64,000 bases of DNA. It comes from an uncultured Marinoscillum sp. GTDB taxonomy: Bacteria; Bacteroidota; Bacteroidia; Cytophagales; MED-G16. Positions 35,052 through 44,591 of this stretch are shown here, piece by piece. How positions within the stretch are numbered: the first letter of the stretch is position 1; every line of letters begins with the position of its first letter. The stretch spans positions 1 to 64,000 of the forward strand of contig CACOFQ010000006.1 of the NCBI GenBank assembly GCA_902626505.1, given 5' to 3'. The translations under genes were made by a program, and so were the position numbers. Below the pieces are notes generated by a model. The model was not told the DNA's origin. It did no database searches and saw only the letters and a list, made by a program, of their open reading frames with translations.

Positions 35052-37496
35052 TTCGCTTGAACAAGTATGTAACAAATCTTCATAAGATCCTATTGGGGAA
35101 CCGTCAGGAGCTTTTAATGTATTTGGAAAAGTTGAATCTATCTTACCAGAAAAAAACTTATCTATTTTGCTTGAGAGAAAATGGTAATGATATTCGTTTG
35201 AGTTTTTCTTGTCTAGTTCTTTTTTTAGATTTTTTAAGGAGAAATTTACTTGAGCACTAACTTCTTCATGAACGTTTTTACTGTTTGATAGCATAAACAT
35301 ATGATTTAGCACATTGTGGTTTACCATTTTTGAAATCTCAACTTCCATGTCAGAAAGGGATAATGAGTTGTAATCCCTCAAGACTGTTTCGTTTATTATT
35401 TTATTTAATATAGTCAATAAACCTGGTTGTGTATATCTGTCTCTAGCCTTTAAAGTTAATAAGCGTGAAGCTCTTTCAGGGTGTAGTAACATTTTTAAAG
35501 TAAGGTTTGTAGCTGTTTCAGCCGCAGCAAGATAATCAAATGTAACGCCTGTTCTAGATTTAAATGTCTCTCGAGTTCTTTGGTAACCAAAAGCTCTTGG
35601 GGGAATTAGTGAAATTAGCCTTTTGGATAGAGAGAGGTTTTTTGGTTCTATAGAAGATAACAGTGATTCTAAAGCTTTCATTTGTTGTGCTTGTGGTAAC
35701 AACTTAGTTACAAGTTGTCCGTCTCCCTTAACAGCATAATTATATTCTAATCCACCTACTACTTTTGATGCTGCTTCAATTTGATACCTGTGCAACAAAT
35801 ATATTGGAACTAATACTTCCTCAATACTTGACATTGGCTCACCTAATTTTATTACATTATCTGAGAAATCATCAAGAACATGTCTTCTAATTTTAAGAAT
35901 TCTATTTAACTCTTCAGCGGCATCAAATCCATTGTCCCAAAGGTGAGATCTTGGATGAGCGCCCCCTGTAGGCCTAGAATCTTGATCTGATATAAAATAG
36001 ATGTTATCTTTATATCCTTCGTCTAATATCTTATTAAGACTTTTCGCCTCATCTGACATAAACTCCCTATAACCCCAATTAATTGCTAATTTATCCCATT
36101 CACCAATACCATGATCATATGCTTCTGATAGATCAACTTTATTATTAGAAAATTTAATAAGAGGGTGTGGATAATCCATAACTGACTTTCTACCTCTAGC
36201 ACTAGAAATAAAATTATGAGATAGCCCAATAGTGTGGCCAACTTCATGAGCAGATAATTGCCTTAGTCTTTTTATGGCCATTTCTTCCATTAGATCAGTA
36301 TCATTTTCTTTATTATATGGCCTTAATAACCCTTCTGCAATTAAATAATCTTGCCTGACTCTTAATGACCCTAAAGACACATGCCCCTTAATAATTTCAC
36401 CTGTTCTTGGATCAACCACTGATGCTCCGTATGACCATCCTCTTGTTGACCGATGAACCCATTGAATTACATTGTATCTCACGTCTAACATGTCAGCCCC
36501 CTCTGGTAATAATTTAATCTGAAAAGCATTTTTAAATCCTGCGGTCTCAAATGCTTCATTCCACCAAGAAGCACCTTCTATTAAAGCAGACTTGACTGGC
36601 TCAGGCACCCCTCTGTCTAGGTAATAAACTATTGGCTCTATAGCCTCACTAATTTCTGCATTAGGATTTTTTTTAATTAGTCTATGTCTTTTTATAAACA
36701 TCGTGCGTAAGTCTTCTTCAATTGGACTAGCATAGTCATAAAATGATTGAGGGTTGAAGCCCGCTCTAGGATCAAACTTTCTTGGAGTATAGCCATCATC
36801 TGGAAGTTGAACAAAAGAGTGTCTTGTTCGTACTGAAAAACTTTCATTGTCAGGTGACACAGAACTAAGCCAACCTCCTGTTGAGACGCCTCTAAATGTT
36901 AAAAAAGCCTCAAGCTCAGAATTTAAAGGAAAATTTTTTGAATTTAAAACATCAAAAGATGATGACCTTTTATCAATTTTAAAAGACCCCTGCCTCCTTT
37001 GGTTTAATCTTTGAGATATTTTATGAGAATCCCTTATTACAAATTCTGAAGCGTCCAATAAAAATTTATTTTTTTCATGAATCACAATATCGAAAGACCA
37101 TAAAGTAGATTTTGCAAAAGCATCTTCTACAGCTTTAATTTCCTCTTGATTGCTAGATAAAGCTCTATATCTATAATTTGGTTGAACCATAAGAATTTTT
37201 GGACCCATCTTTATAAACTTGATAATCCGTGTTCCTCCAATTTGACCCCTATCTAAGCCTATGTCGTTAGAACCTAATCCTGCTGATAAATAATTAACAT
37301 ATATAAGCTCCTGACCTAACTTTTCAATTTCAATATATATTTTTCCTTTAGATTCATCCCAATAGTAGTTTATGAAGCCTTCTTTTTTTGTTAGATTAGA
37401 GACAAAGTCATTATAAGACGATTTATTGAAATTATTTTCTTTGCTAAATGCAAAAAAATTAAAAAAGAGAAAAAATAATAATAAAGTTTTTTTCAT
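35046..37496 (-). CDS. Secreted zinc-dependent metalloprotease (DUF5117/DUF4953 type)
   Basis: An 816-residue exported protein. The ATG at 37496 starts a clear signal peptide (MKKTLLLFFLFFNFFAFS); an upstream ATG at 37529 would add 11 residues before it. The zinc motif HEVGHTIGLSHNF begins near residue 417, an extended HExxHxxGxxH metzincin-like signature. The N-terminal part carries RGQIGGTRIIKF and the long beta-rich DUF5117-like region, and the C-terminal part is DUF4953-like. It lies 10 bases after the DUF6702 gene. The substrate is unknown; degradation of extracellular or periplasmic protein is likely. Confidence 0.85.
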   Translation of the reverse strand: MKKTLLLFFLFFNFFAFSKENNFNKSSYNDFVSNLTKKEGFINYYWDESKGKIYIEIEKLGQELIYVNYLSAGLGSNDIGLDRGQIGGTRIIKFIKMGPKILMVQPNYRYRALSSNQEEIKAVEDAFAKSTLWSFDIVIHEKNKFLLDASEFVIRDSHKISQRLNQRRQGSFKIDKRSSSFDVLNSKNFPLNSELEAFLTFRGVSTGGWLSSVSPDNESFSVRTRHSFVQLPDDGYTPRKFDPRAGFNPQSFYDYASPIEEDLRTMFIKRHRLIKKNPNAEISEAIEPIVYYLDRGVPEPVKSALIEGASWWNEAFETAGFKNAFQIKLLPEGADMLDVRYNVIQWVHRSTRGWSYGASVVDPRTGEIIKGHVSLGSLRVRQDYLIAEGLLRPYNKENDTDLMEEMAIKRLRQLSAHEVGHTIGLSHNFISSARGRKSVMDYPHPLIKFSNNKVDLSEAYDHGIGEWDKLAINWGYREFMSDEAKSLNKILDEGYKDNIYFISDQDSRPTGGAHPRSHLWDNGFDAAEELNRILKIRRHVLDDFSDNVIKLGEPMSSIEEVLVPIYLLHRYQIEAASKVVGGLEYNYAVKGDGQLVTKLLPQAQQMKALESLLSSIEPKNLSLSKRLISLIPPRAFGYQRTRETFKSRTGVTFDYLAAAETATNLTLKMLLHPERASRLLTLKARDRYTQPGLLTILNKIINETVLRDYNSLSLSDMEVEISKMVNHNVLNHMFMLSNSKNVHEEVSAQVNFSLKNLKKELDKKNSNEYHYHFLSSKIDKFFSGKIDSTFPNTLKAPDGSPIGSYEDLLHTCSSEL

Positions 37497-37506
37497 GCTT
37501 GATGGT

Positions 37507-37989
37507 TTAGTTTGGGATGATAATTTCATGTGTGTCGTTTGGGTTTTTAAGTCTTATAGTTTGAAGATCGTTTAATGTCTCAAAATATATTAAATTTTCT
37601 TGATCTTTAAAAGAAGCAAATAAGCTTGAGTCTTTAATAATTAATTTTTTTATTTTTTTTACTTTCAATATTTCAAAATAACAATTGATGGTGCCATTTA
37701 TATATTCGTGCCCAAGATAATTTATATCTAGAGGCTTCCCGTTTATTATAAAGTCGATATTTTCCTGGAGATAGTTTTTGATATTTTGATTTACAATCTC
37801 TTTGTTAGAGTTTAAAATATCAAAATTTGTTAATTGATTTTTTTTCTTAATCGCAAGTTCTAAATCATCAAAAAATATTTTTTTTTGAACTTCTATTGCT
37901 TTTCTTTTCGGGTCAAATTCCATGTATGATACGCTAACATAAAATTCATGTGGAAAAAAAATTGCAAGAAAAGAAAGTATTTTGATCAT
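37507..37989 (-). CDS. DUF6702-family exported protein
   Basis: A 160-residue protein with a short hydrophobic N-terminus and the sequence HEFYVSVSYMEFDPKRKAIEVQKKIFFDDLELAI, which I recognise as the DUF6702 opening. No function is known. In this window it sits before a secreted metalloprotease and head-to-head, 44 bases away, with a HupE/UreJ-like gene that precedes an M1 peptidase. A link to metal-dependent secreted peptidases is suggested by this context only. Confidence 0.75.
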   Translation of the reverse strand: MIKILSFLAIFFPHEFYVSVSYMEFDPKRKAIEVQKKIFFDDLELAIKKKNQLTNFDILNSNKEIVNQNIKNYLQENIDFIINGKPLDINYLGHEYINGTINCYFEILKVKKIKKLIIKDSSLFASFKDQENLIYFETLNDLQTIRLKNPNDTHEIIIPN

Positions 37990-38033
37990 TATTATTTAAT
38001 AAATTTAATAACAATTTTTAACTGAATTAGATT

Positions 38034-38612
38034 ATGGACGTATTTAAAACTTGGTTTATGGTTGGATTTGATCATATATTAAATGTTCAAGCGCTTGATC
38101 ATATTTTGTTTGTTTTGGCTTTGGTTGTTGTTTATAAACCTTCTATGATTAAACAAATCGTTATCTTAATTACCGCCTTTACAATTGGGCATTCAATAAC
38201 TTTAATTCTTTCAGCACTAGATATAATTTCTTATAATCAAAAGGTTATAGAGTTTTTAATCCCATTAACAATTGTTCTTACCGCCTTAAATAATATAATA
38301 AACAGAAATAGAGTAATTAAAAAAGCTGTTACCGCAAATTATTTTATAGCGCTTGTTTTCGGACTTGTACATGGTCTAGGGTTTGCTAATTATTTAAAAG
38401 CATTACTTTTTAAAGGAAATATAGTATTAGAGTTGTTTTCTTTTAACGTTGGTATTGAGCTAGCACAATTAGTGGTAGTTGGTACTTTTTTGATTATTAG
38501 TTTTATTGGTTCAAATTATGTTTTCAAAACGAGAGAAAACTGGATCTTCTTTGTGTCTTCTGCTATTTTTGGTATAAGTTTGATGCTTACTTTAAACGCA
38601 AAATTTTGGTAG
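38034..38612 (+). CDS. HupE/UreJ-like membrane protein
   Basis: A 192-residue membrane protein with about six or seven hydrophobic segments. FMVGFDHILNVQALDHILFVLALVVVYK and ITAFTIGHSITLILSALD hold conserved His-Asp-His positions (DHILF and GHSIT) typical of HupE/UreJ, some members of which move nickel or cobalt. The next gene, an M1 peptidase, starts one base after the stop, so the two form one unit. The metal is not predictable. Confidence 0.85.
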   Translation: MDVFKTWFMVGFDHILNVQALDHILFVLALVVVYKPSMIKQIVILITAFTIGHSITLILSALDIISYNQKVIEFLIPLTIVLTALNNIINRNRVIKKAVTANYFIALVFGLVHGLGFANYLKALLFKGNIVLELFSFNVGIELAQLVVVGTFLIISFIGSNYVFKTRENWIFFVSSAIFGISLMLTLNAKFW

Positions 38613-38613
38613 A

Positions 38614-40866
38614 ATGAAAAAGTTTTTATTGTTTTTTTTATTGATTAGTAATGTGGTTTTTTCTCAGGGTTCATATGGTGAATGGGAACAAAAATTTGAA
38701 CAACTGGGAACAATGCTTCCAACCCCAAACTCATACAGAACTGCTTCTGGGGCGCCTGGTGTTGACTACTGGCAACAAAAAGCAGATTATAAAATTGACG
38801 TAACAATAAATGACGAAAACCAAACTCTTTATGGAGAGGAAGAAATAACGTACTTTAATAATTCACCTGACGTCCTAAGGTATTTATGGGTACAGTTGGA
38901 TCAAAATGTTAGATCTAATGAATCAAATACGCCTCTTGTTACCCCTTCAAAAATGTCAAAAACTTACAGTGGAAAAAGACTTCAAGGTTTAACTAACTCC
39001 TACACAAATATCAAAGGTGAAAAATATAATGGTGGGTTTAAAATTGCTTATGTTAAAGACATGAACGGTAAAGATATTAACCATTCAGTAATTAGCACAA
39101 TGATGAGGATAGATCTTGATGAACCTCTATCTAAAGGAGATTCTTACTCATTCAAAATTAAGTGGTCATATGAAATTAATGATAGAATGAAGATTGGAGG
39201 AAGAGGTGGTTATGAGTATTTCCCTAAGGATAAAAACTTTAGTTATACTATAGCTCAATGGTTTCCAAGAATGGCTGTATATGATGATAAGGAAGGCTGG
39301 CAAAACAAACAGTTTTTAGGAAGGGGGGAATTCGCTTTACCTTTTGGTGATTATGAGTTGAATATTACCGTCCCTGCGGACTTCATAGTTGCTGCAACTG
39401 GGTCTTTACAAAACCCGAAAGAAGTCTTAAATAAAATTGAGCTAGAGAGATTAGAAAAAGCAAAAAAAACATACGATAAACCAGTTATTATAACAACACA
39501 ACAAGAAGCAGAAAAAAAAGAAAAAAATCCTATTAGTAACAAAACCAAAACTTGGAAGTTTAAAGCTGAAATGGTGAGGGATGTTGCTTTCGCAGCTTCA
39601 AGAAAGTACATATGGGACGCGATGGCAGTGCAACTTGAAAATAAAACCCCACTCGCTATGTCTTATTATTCAAAAGAAGGTAATCCGTTGTGGGAAAAAG
39701 AATCAACAGTAGCTGTTGCAAATACTTTAAAAACATATTCTAAGCATACTATTGAATACCCTTATCCTGTAGCAATTTCTGTTCACGCTGCTTCTATAGG
39801 AATGGAATACCCAATGATCTGTTTCAATTTTGGCAGACCAAATGAAGACGGAACTTATTCAGACGCTACTAAATGGAGAATGATTAGTGTAATAATTCAT
39901 GAGGTGGGACACTTTTTTATTCCAATGATTATTAACTCCGACGAGAGGCAATGGACTTGGATGGATGAGGGCTTGAATACATTTGTTCAGTCCCTAACAC
40001 AGAGAGAATACTATAGTGATGGTCCACTTAGAAGAGGTACCGCTGAAAGTATTGTTGATTATATGAAAATGCCTAAAGACATGTTAAGGCCAATCATGAC
40101 TAACTCAGAACAAATAGCAAGTAGAGAGTTTGGTGCTAACGCCTACGCAAAGCCTGCTTCTGCTTTAAGTGTCTTAAGAGAAACGATTATGGGACCAGAA
40201 CTTTTTGATTATGCCTTTAAAGAGTACTCTAGAAGATGGGCTTTTAAACACCCGGATCCGGCTGATTTTTTTAGAACAATGGAAGATGCTAGCGCTGTTG
40301 ATCTTGATTGGTTTTGGAGGGGTTGGTTTTATAGTACAGATAATGTAGATGTAGGTGTAGAGAAAGTTAAGTGGTTTAAAATGAGAAATATAAGTGAGCC
40401 GTTTGAAAACCAAGCAAAAGTGGAAGAGGAAAACATTAGAGGTAAAAACAAAAAACTTCCTTCAGACCCTGTTGATTTTGCAATGCCCTTTGAGCCTACG
40501 CTTTTCAGCTTTACAAACACAAACACAAATGAATATAGGGAGTTTAGAAATACCGTAAATGATGAGAATATAAAAATTGAAAACAGCGATAAGAACTTTT
40601 ATGAAGTTACATTTGAAAATAAAGGAGGTTTAGTAACACCTTTAATTATCGAATGGACATATGAAGATGATTCTCAAGAAATTGAAAAGATCCCTGCTGA
40701 AATTTGGAGATTTAATGAAAAAATCGTCACAAAGGTTTTTGTCAAAGACAAAGTGGTAAAAAACATTAAGCTAGATCCACTTAAAGAAACGGCTGATGTC
40801 AACACAGATGATAATAATTTCCCTAGATTAGTAATTAAAAGTAATTTCGATAGGTTTAACAACTAA
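38614..40866 (+). CDS. Secreted M1-family metallopeptidase
   Basis: A 750-residue exported gluzincin with signal peptide MKKFLLFFLLISNVVFSQ. The zinc ligands are His429 and His433 in HEVGHFF and Glu452 in WTWMDEGLNTF. The exopeptidase motif is replaced by SIGMEYPM, a GMEYP form seen in other Bacteroidota M1 proteins. An N-terminal beta domain with NNSPDVLRYLWVQLDQN and a C-terminal helical part are present. It probably acts in the periplasm or outside. Lacks a visible T9SS C-terminal sorting domain. The stop overlaps the convergent dehydratase by 4 bases. Confidence 0.9.
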   Translation: MKKFLLFFLLISNVVFSQGSYGEWEQKFEQLGTMLPTPNSYRTASGAPGVDYWQQKADYKIDVTINDENQTLYGEEEITYFNNSPDVLRYLWVQLDQNVRSNESNTPLVTPSKMSKTYSGKRLQGLTNSYTNIKGEKYNGGFKIAYVKDMNGKDINHSVISTMMRIDLDEPLSKGDSYSFKIKWSYEINDRMKIGGRGGYEYFPKDKNFSYTIAQWFPRMAVYDDKEGWQNKQFLGRGEFALPFGDYELNITVPADFIVAATGSLQNPKEVLNKIELERLEKAKKTYDKPVIITTQQEAEKKEKNPISNKTKTWKFKAEMVRDVAFAASRKYIWDAMAVQLENKTPLAMSYYSKEGNPLWEKESTVAVANTLKTYSKHTIEYPYPVAISVHAASIGMEYPMICFNFGRPNEDGTYSDATKWRMISVIIHEVGHFFIPMIINSDERQWTWMDEGLNTFVQSLTQREYYSDGPLRRGTAESIVDYMKMPKDMLRPIMTNSEQIASREFGANAYAKPASALSVLRETIMGPELFDYAFKEYSRRWAFKHPDPADFFRTMEDASAVDLDWFWRGWFYSTDNVDVGVEKVKWFKMRNISEPFENQAKVEEENIRGKNKKLPSDPVDFAMPFEPTLFSFTNTNTNEYREFRNTVNDENIKIENSDKNFYEVTFENKGGLVTPLIIEWTYEDDSQEIEKIPAEIWRFNEKIVTKVFVKDKVVKNIKLDPLKETADVNTDDNNFPRLVIKSNFDRFNN

Positions 40867-41825
40867 AAAGGAAGGTTTTCAAGGTCAACATTCCCTCCGG
40901 TTAAGATAATTGCAACTTTTTTATTTCTAAAATTCTCCTTTTCTTTTAAAAGAGCAGCTAGCGGAACTGAGCATGAAGGCTCACATACTATTTTTAATCT
41001 TTCCCATATTAACTTCATAGCTGATACAATCTCTTCCTCACTTACTGTTATAATTTTTTTTGTGCCTTTTTTAATTATTTTAAAAGTGCGTTCCGACAAT
41101 GATGTTTTTAAGCCATCAGCAATAGTTGTTGGTTTATTTACTGGGATTAGTTTGTTTTTGGCAAAAGATTGATAAGCATCTGAAGCTTTGAGTGGTTCCC
41201 CTAATATAACTGTAGTTAAAGGTGAAAAAATTTGTGTTGATAAAATTGTTCCAGAAGCAAGCCCGCCTCCGCCAACGGGGCAAATAATAAAATCAAAACC
41301 ATTTTCTTCTTCAAAAATTTCCTTAGCACAAGAGGCTTGACCGCTAATCACATCATCGTTATCAAACGGATGTATAAAATTAGCGCCAGTTTTATTAATA
41401 ATTTTTTTGCAAGTATCAATTCTCGACTTTTCATTATTGTCACATAAATAAACCTGAGCGCCATACCCTTTTACAGCAACAACTTTAATTTTCGGTGCTC
41501 CTTTTGGCATTACAATATGTGCTTTTGAATTAACAATTTTAGATGAAAGAGCAACCGCCTGAGCGTGGTTTCCTGATGAGTGGGTAACAAAACCTTTTCT
41601 TCTTTTTGTTAAAGAATAAGATAACACCGCATTTATTGCTCCTCTCATCTTGAAAGCTCCAATCTTTTGAAAATTTTCACACTTAAAATAGATTTCACAT
41701 CCTGCTTTTTTATTTATGGCATTAGAACACAATAGTGGTGTGTTATGTATATAAGGTTTAATTCTATCATGAGCAGATAAAATTTTTGATCTATACGTAT
41801 CTATATCTAATGTGCCTCTAGCCAT
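40863..41825 (-). CDS. Threonine dehydratase/serine racemase-like PLP enzyme
   Basis: A 320-residue fold-type II PLP enzyme. The Schiff-base Lys59 is in IGAFKMRGAINAV, the PLP-contacting SSGNHAQA is at 83-90, and the phosphate-binding GGGGLASG loop lies near residue 180. Without a C-terminal ACT-type regulatory domain it resembles catabolic threonine dehydratase or serine racemase rather than biosynthetic IlvA. The start overlaps the polA stop region by 19 bases. Confidence 0.88.
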   Translation of the reverse strand: MARGTLDIDTYRSKILSAHDRIKPYIHNTPLLCSNAINKKAGCEIYFKCENFQKIGAFKMRGAINAVLSYSLTKRRKGFVTHSSGNHAQAVALSSKIVNSKAHIVMPKGAPKIKVVAVKGYGAQVYLCDNNEKSRIDTCKKIINKTGANFIHPFDNDDVISGQASCAKEIFEEENGFDFIICPVGGGGLASGTILSTQIFSPLTTVILGEPLKASDAYQSFAKNKLIPVNKPTTIADGLKTSLSERTFKIIKKGTKKIITVSEEEIVSAMKLIWERLKIVCEPSCSVPLAALLKEKENFRNKKVAIILTGGNVDLENLPF

Positions 41826-44542
41826 GTTTTACCTGTACCTATTTCAACGGTTAAAGGAACATCAAATTCAATGATGTTCTCCATAATTTTTTTTACATTT
41901 TTTTCCATTTTATCTTTTTCAGATTTAACAACATCAAAAACCAACTCATCATGTACCTGCATAATCATTTTTGATTTAAGGTCTTCGGTGCGCATCCAAT
42001 CAGAAATTTTAATCATAGCCAACTTAATTATATCTGCTGCGCTTCCTTGGATTGGTGAGTTAATCGCATTTCTTTCAGCAAACCCTCTTAATGTAAAGTT
42101 TCTTGAATCTATATCTCTTAAGTATCGCTTTCTTCCTAATATGGTTTCTACATATTTTTTATCTTTTGCTTTTTTTATAGAATTGTCCATGTATTCTTTT
42201 ACTAATTTGAACTCTGTAAAATAGGAGTCTATTATTTCTTTTGCTTCCGACCTTGGAATATCCAGATTTTGAGATAGTCCAAATGGAGAAATCCCATAAA
42301 TTATACCAAAATTAACCTCTTTTGCTCTTCTTCTCATATCCCCTGAAACCTCGTTTAAAGGCACATTAAAAACTTTAGAGGCTGTAATAGAATGAATGTC
42401 TTTTTCCTTTTTAAAGGCGCCAATCATTTCTGGGTCACCACTAAATGCCGCTATTAATCTAAGTTCTATTTGTGAATAATCTGCAGCCAAAATAAAATCA
42501 CCGTCATTTCTAGAAATAAAAGCAGACCGAGTTTCCCTTCCTAATGCTGTTCTAATAGGAATGTTTTGTAGGTTTGGCTTATTTGAACTTAATCTTCCTG
42601 TAGCGGTTACTGCTTGAGCATAGTCTGTGTGAATTAACCTATCAGATAAAGACACCATTTCAGGTAGTGCGTTTATATATGTAGAAAGAAGTTTCTTGTA
42701 CTCCCTATATTCTAATATAAGATCAACGATTTTATTTTTTTTTGAAAGCTTTAAAAGAATTTCTTCGCCTGTTGAATATTGACCTGACTTTGTTTTTTTA
42801 GGGTTTTCATCAATTTTTAATTTTTCAAAAAGAATAAGGCCAAGTTGTTTAGGAGATGAAATATTAAAACTCTCACCTGAAATTTCAAAAACCTTAGATT
42901 GAGTTTCATCAATTAACTTTGATAACTTCTTTGACATTTGATCTAAAAAATCAATATCTATATTTACCCCATTAGATTCCATTGAACACAAAACAAACAT
43001 TAAAGGAAGCTCAACATCATAAAATAATTTTGATAACTTATTATCTTCTAATTCTTTTTCTAAAATACTTTTTAGAGTAAAAGTTATATCAGCATCCTCA
43101 CAAGCATAATAGTAAACTTCTTTTGGGTCTAAGTCTGTCATCTTTTTTTGGTTTACACCAGCCTTTCCAATAATTTCCTCAATCGGTATACATTTATGGT
43201 TTAAATAATTTTCAGATAAAACATCTAATTTATGGCTAGACTCCGGATTAATTAAATAGTGAGCTAACATCGTGTCAAACACATTACCAGAAATGTATAT
43301 CCCAAATTTTCTTAATACCTGAATGTCGTATTTAAGGTTATGTCCTATTATTTTAACTTCTGGGTTTTCTAAAAATGGTTTAATTTTATTAATAATACTT
43401 TCTGCGTTTTCTAGTGTTGGTATATAATAACCTTCATTTTCTTTGAAGCTTAATGCAATACCTGCTAATTCAGCTTCTTGAATATTTAAACTAGACGTTT
43501 CGGTATCAACACATAGTGCTTTTTCTGGTTTTAATTTTGCCAAAAAAGCATCTAACTCTTTTTCGGTTATTAGACTGTATTTTACTTCTTTTTTTTTCTT
43601 AGGTTTCTCGTCATTAAAAAAACTCAATTGGCCCTCTTCTTCCAATAAAATCCCCGAAGAAACCATTCTGTTTTTAATGGTCCTAAATTCCATTTCATCC
43701 AAAAGAAAATTAAGGTCTTTACTGTTAGCTTTTTTTATTTTTAAATCATTTAGTTTTATATTCAAAGGAACATCAGTTTTAATAATCGCAAGTTCTTTTG
43801 ACATTAACGCTGATTGAGTATTTTCCTTTATTTTTATACCAACAGAACCTTTTATTTCATTTTTATGATCAATAATTCCTTCTATACTACCGTATTCTTT
43901 TAACAGCTTTTGAGCAGTTTTTGGGCCTACACCTGGGACACCTGGGATGTTGTCTACGCTGTCGCCTTGAAGCCCTAAAAAGTCTATTACCTGGTCAACT
44001 CTTTCAATTTGAAACTTCTGTAAAACCTCATCAACCCCTAAGATATCCACCCCCATACCCATAAATGCAGGTTTATATAAAAACACGTTGTCTTTTACAA
44101 GTTGTGCAAAATCTTTATCAGGAGTCATCATAAAAACCTTAGTGTTATTTTCTTTTGATATCTGATATGACAATGTGCCAATTACATCATCCGCTTCAAA
44201 TCCATCTTTTTCAACAATTTGAATGTTTAGATGGGTAAGGAATTTTTTAATTATAGGAATTGCTACTTGAATATCTTCCGGTTGTCTTTCTCTATTTGCT
44301 TTATATTCTGTAAAAATATCAGACCTAAATGTTGGGGCTTTAGTGTCAAAGGCCACTGCAAAATGAGTTGGTTTCTCTTTATTAATTAGCTCTAAGAGCG
44401 TATTCAAAAAACCGTAGACAGCACTTGTGTTTAGACCTTTAGAATTAACTATTGGGTTTTTGCTAAATGCAAAGTGGGCCCTATAAATAAGAGCCATAGC
44501 GTCCAATAAAAAAACTTTGTTTATTCCTTCCAATTTTGACAA
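41807..44542 (-). CDS. polA: DNA polymerase I
   Basis: A 911-residue enzyme with all three domains: a 5'-nuclease (about 1-290, DAMALIYRAHFAF, EADDVIGTL, GVPGVGPKTAQKLL), a 3'-5' proofreading domain (about 325-500) with the catalytic DxE in CVDTETSSL and intact IGHNLKYDIQVL, and a polymerase domain (about 520-911) with motif A DYSQIELRLIAAFSGD, motif B RRRAKEVNFGIIYGIS, and motif C MQVHDELVFDV. It joins Okazaki fragments and fills repair gaps. The 3' end overlaps the dehydratase gene by 19 bases. Confidence 0.97.
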   Translation of the reverse strand: MSKLEGINKVFLLDAMALIYRAHFAFSKNPIVNSKGLNTSAVYGFLNTLLELINKEKPTHFAVAFDTKAPTFRSDIFTEYKANRERQPEDIQVAIPIIKKFLTHLNIQIVEKDGFEADDVIGTLSYQISKENNTKVFMMTPDKDFAQLVKDNVFLYKPAFMGMGVDILGVDEVLQKFQIERVDQVIDFLGLQGDSVDNIPGVPGVGPKTAQKLLKEYGSIEGIIDHKNEIKGSVGIKIKENTQSALMSKELAIIKTDVPLNIKLNDLKIKKANSKDLNFLLDEMEFRTIKNRMVSSGILLEEEGQLSFFNDEKPKKKKEVKYSLITEKELDAFLAKLKPEKALCVDTETSSLNIQEAELAGIALSFKENEGYYIPTLENAESIINKIKPFLENPEVKIIGHNLKYDIQVLRKFGIYISGNVFDTMLAHYLINPESSHKLDVLSENYLNHKCIPIEEIIGKAGVNQKKMTDLDPKEVYYYACEDADITFTLKSILEKELEDNKLSKLFYDVELPLMFVLCSMESNGVNIDIDFLDQMSKKLSKLIDETQSKVFEISGESFNISSPKQLGLILFEKLKIDENPKKTKSGQYSTGEEILLKLSKKNKIVDLILEYREYKKLLSTYINALPEMVSLSDRLIHTDYAQAVTATGRLSSNKPNLQNIPIRTALGRETRSAFISRNDGDFILAADYSQIELRLIAAFSGDPEMIGAFKKEKDIHSITASKVFNVPLNEVSGDMRRRAKEVNFGIIYGISPFGLSQNLDIPRSEAKEIIDSYFTEFKLVKEYMDNSIKKAKDKKYVETILGRKRYLRDIDSRNFTLRGFAERNAINSPIQGSAADIIKLAMIKISDWMRTEDLKSKMIMQVHDELVFDVVKSEKDKMEKNVKKIMENIIEFDVPLTVEIGTGKTWLEAH

Positions 44543-44591
44543 AAAATATAATCAATAAAAACTAATATGTATATTAGATTAAAAAATTTTA

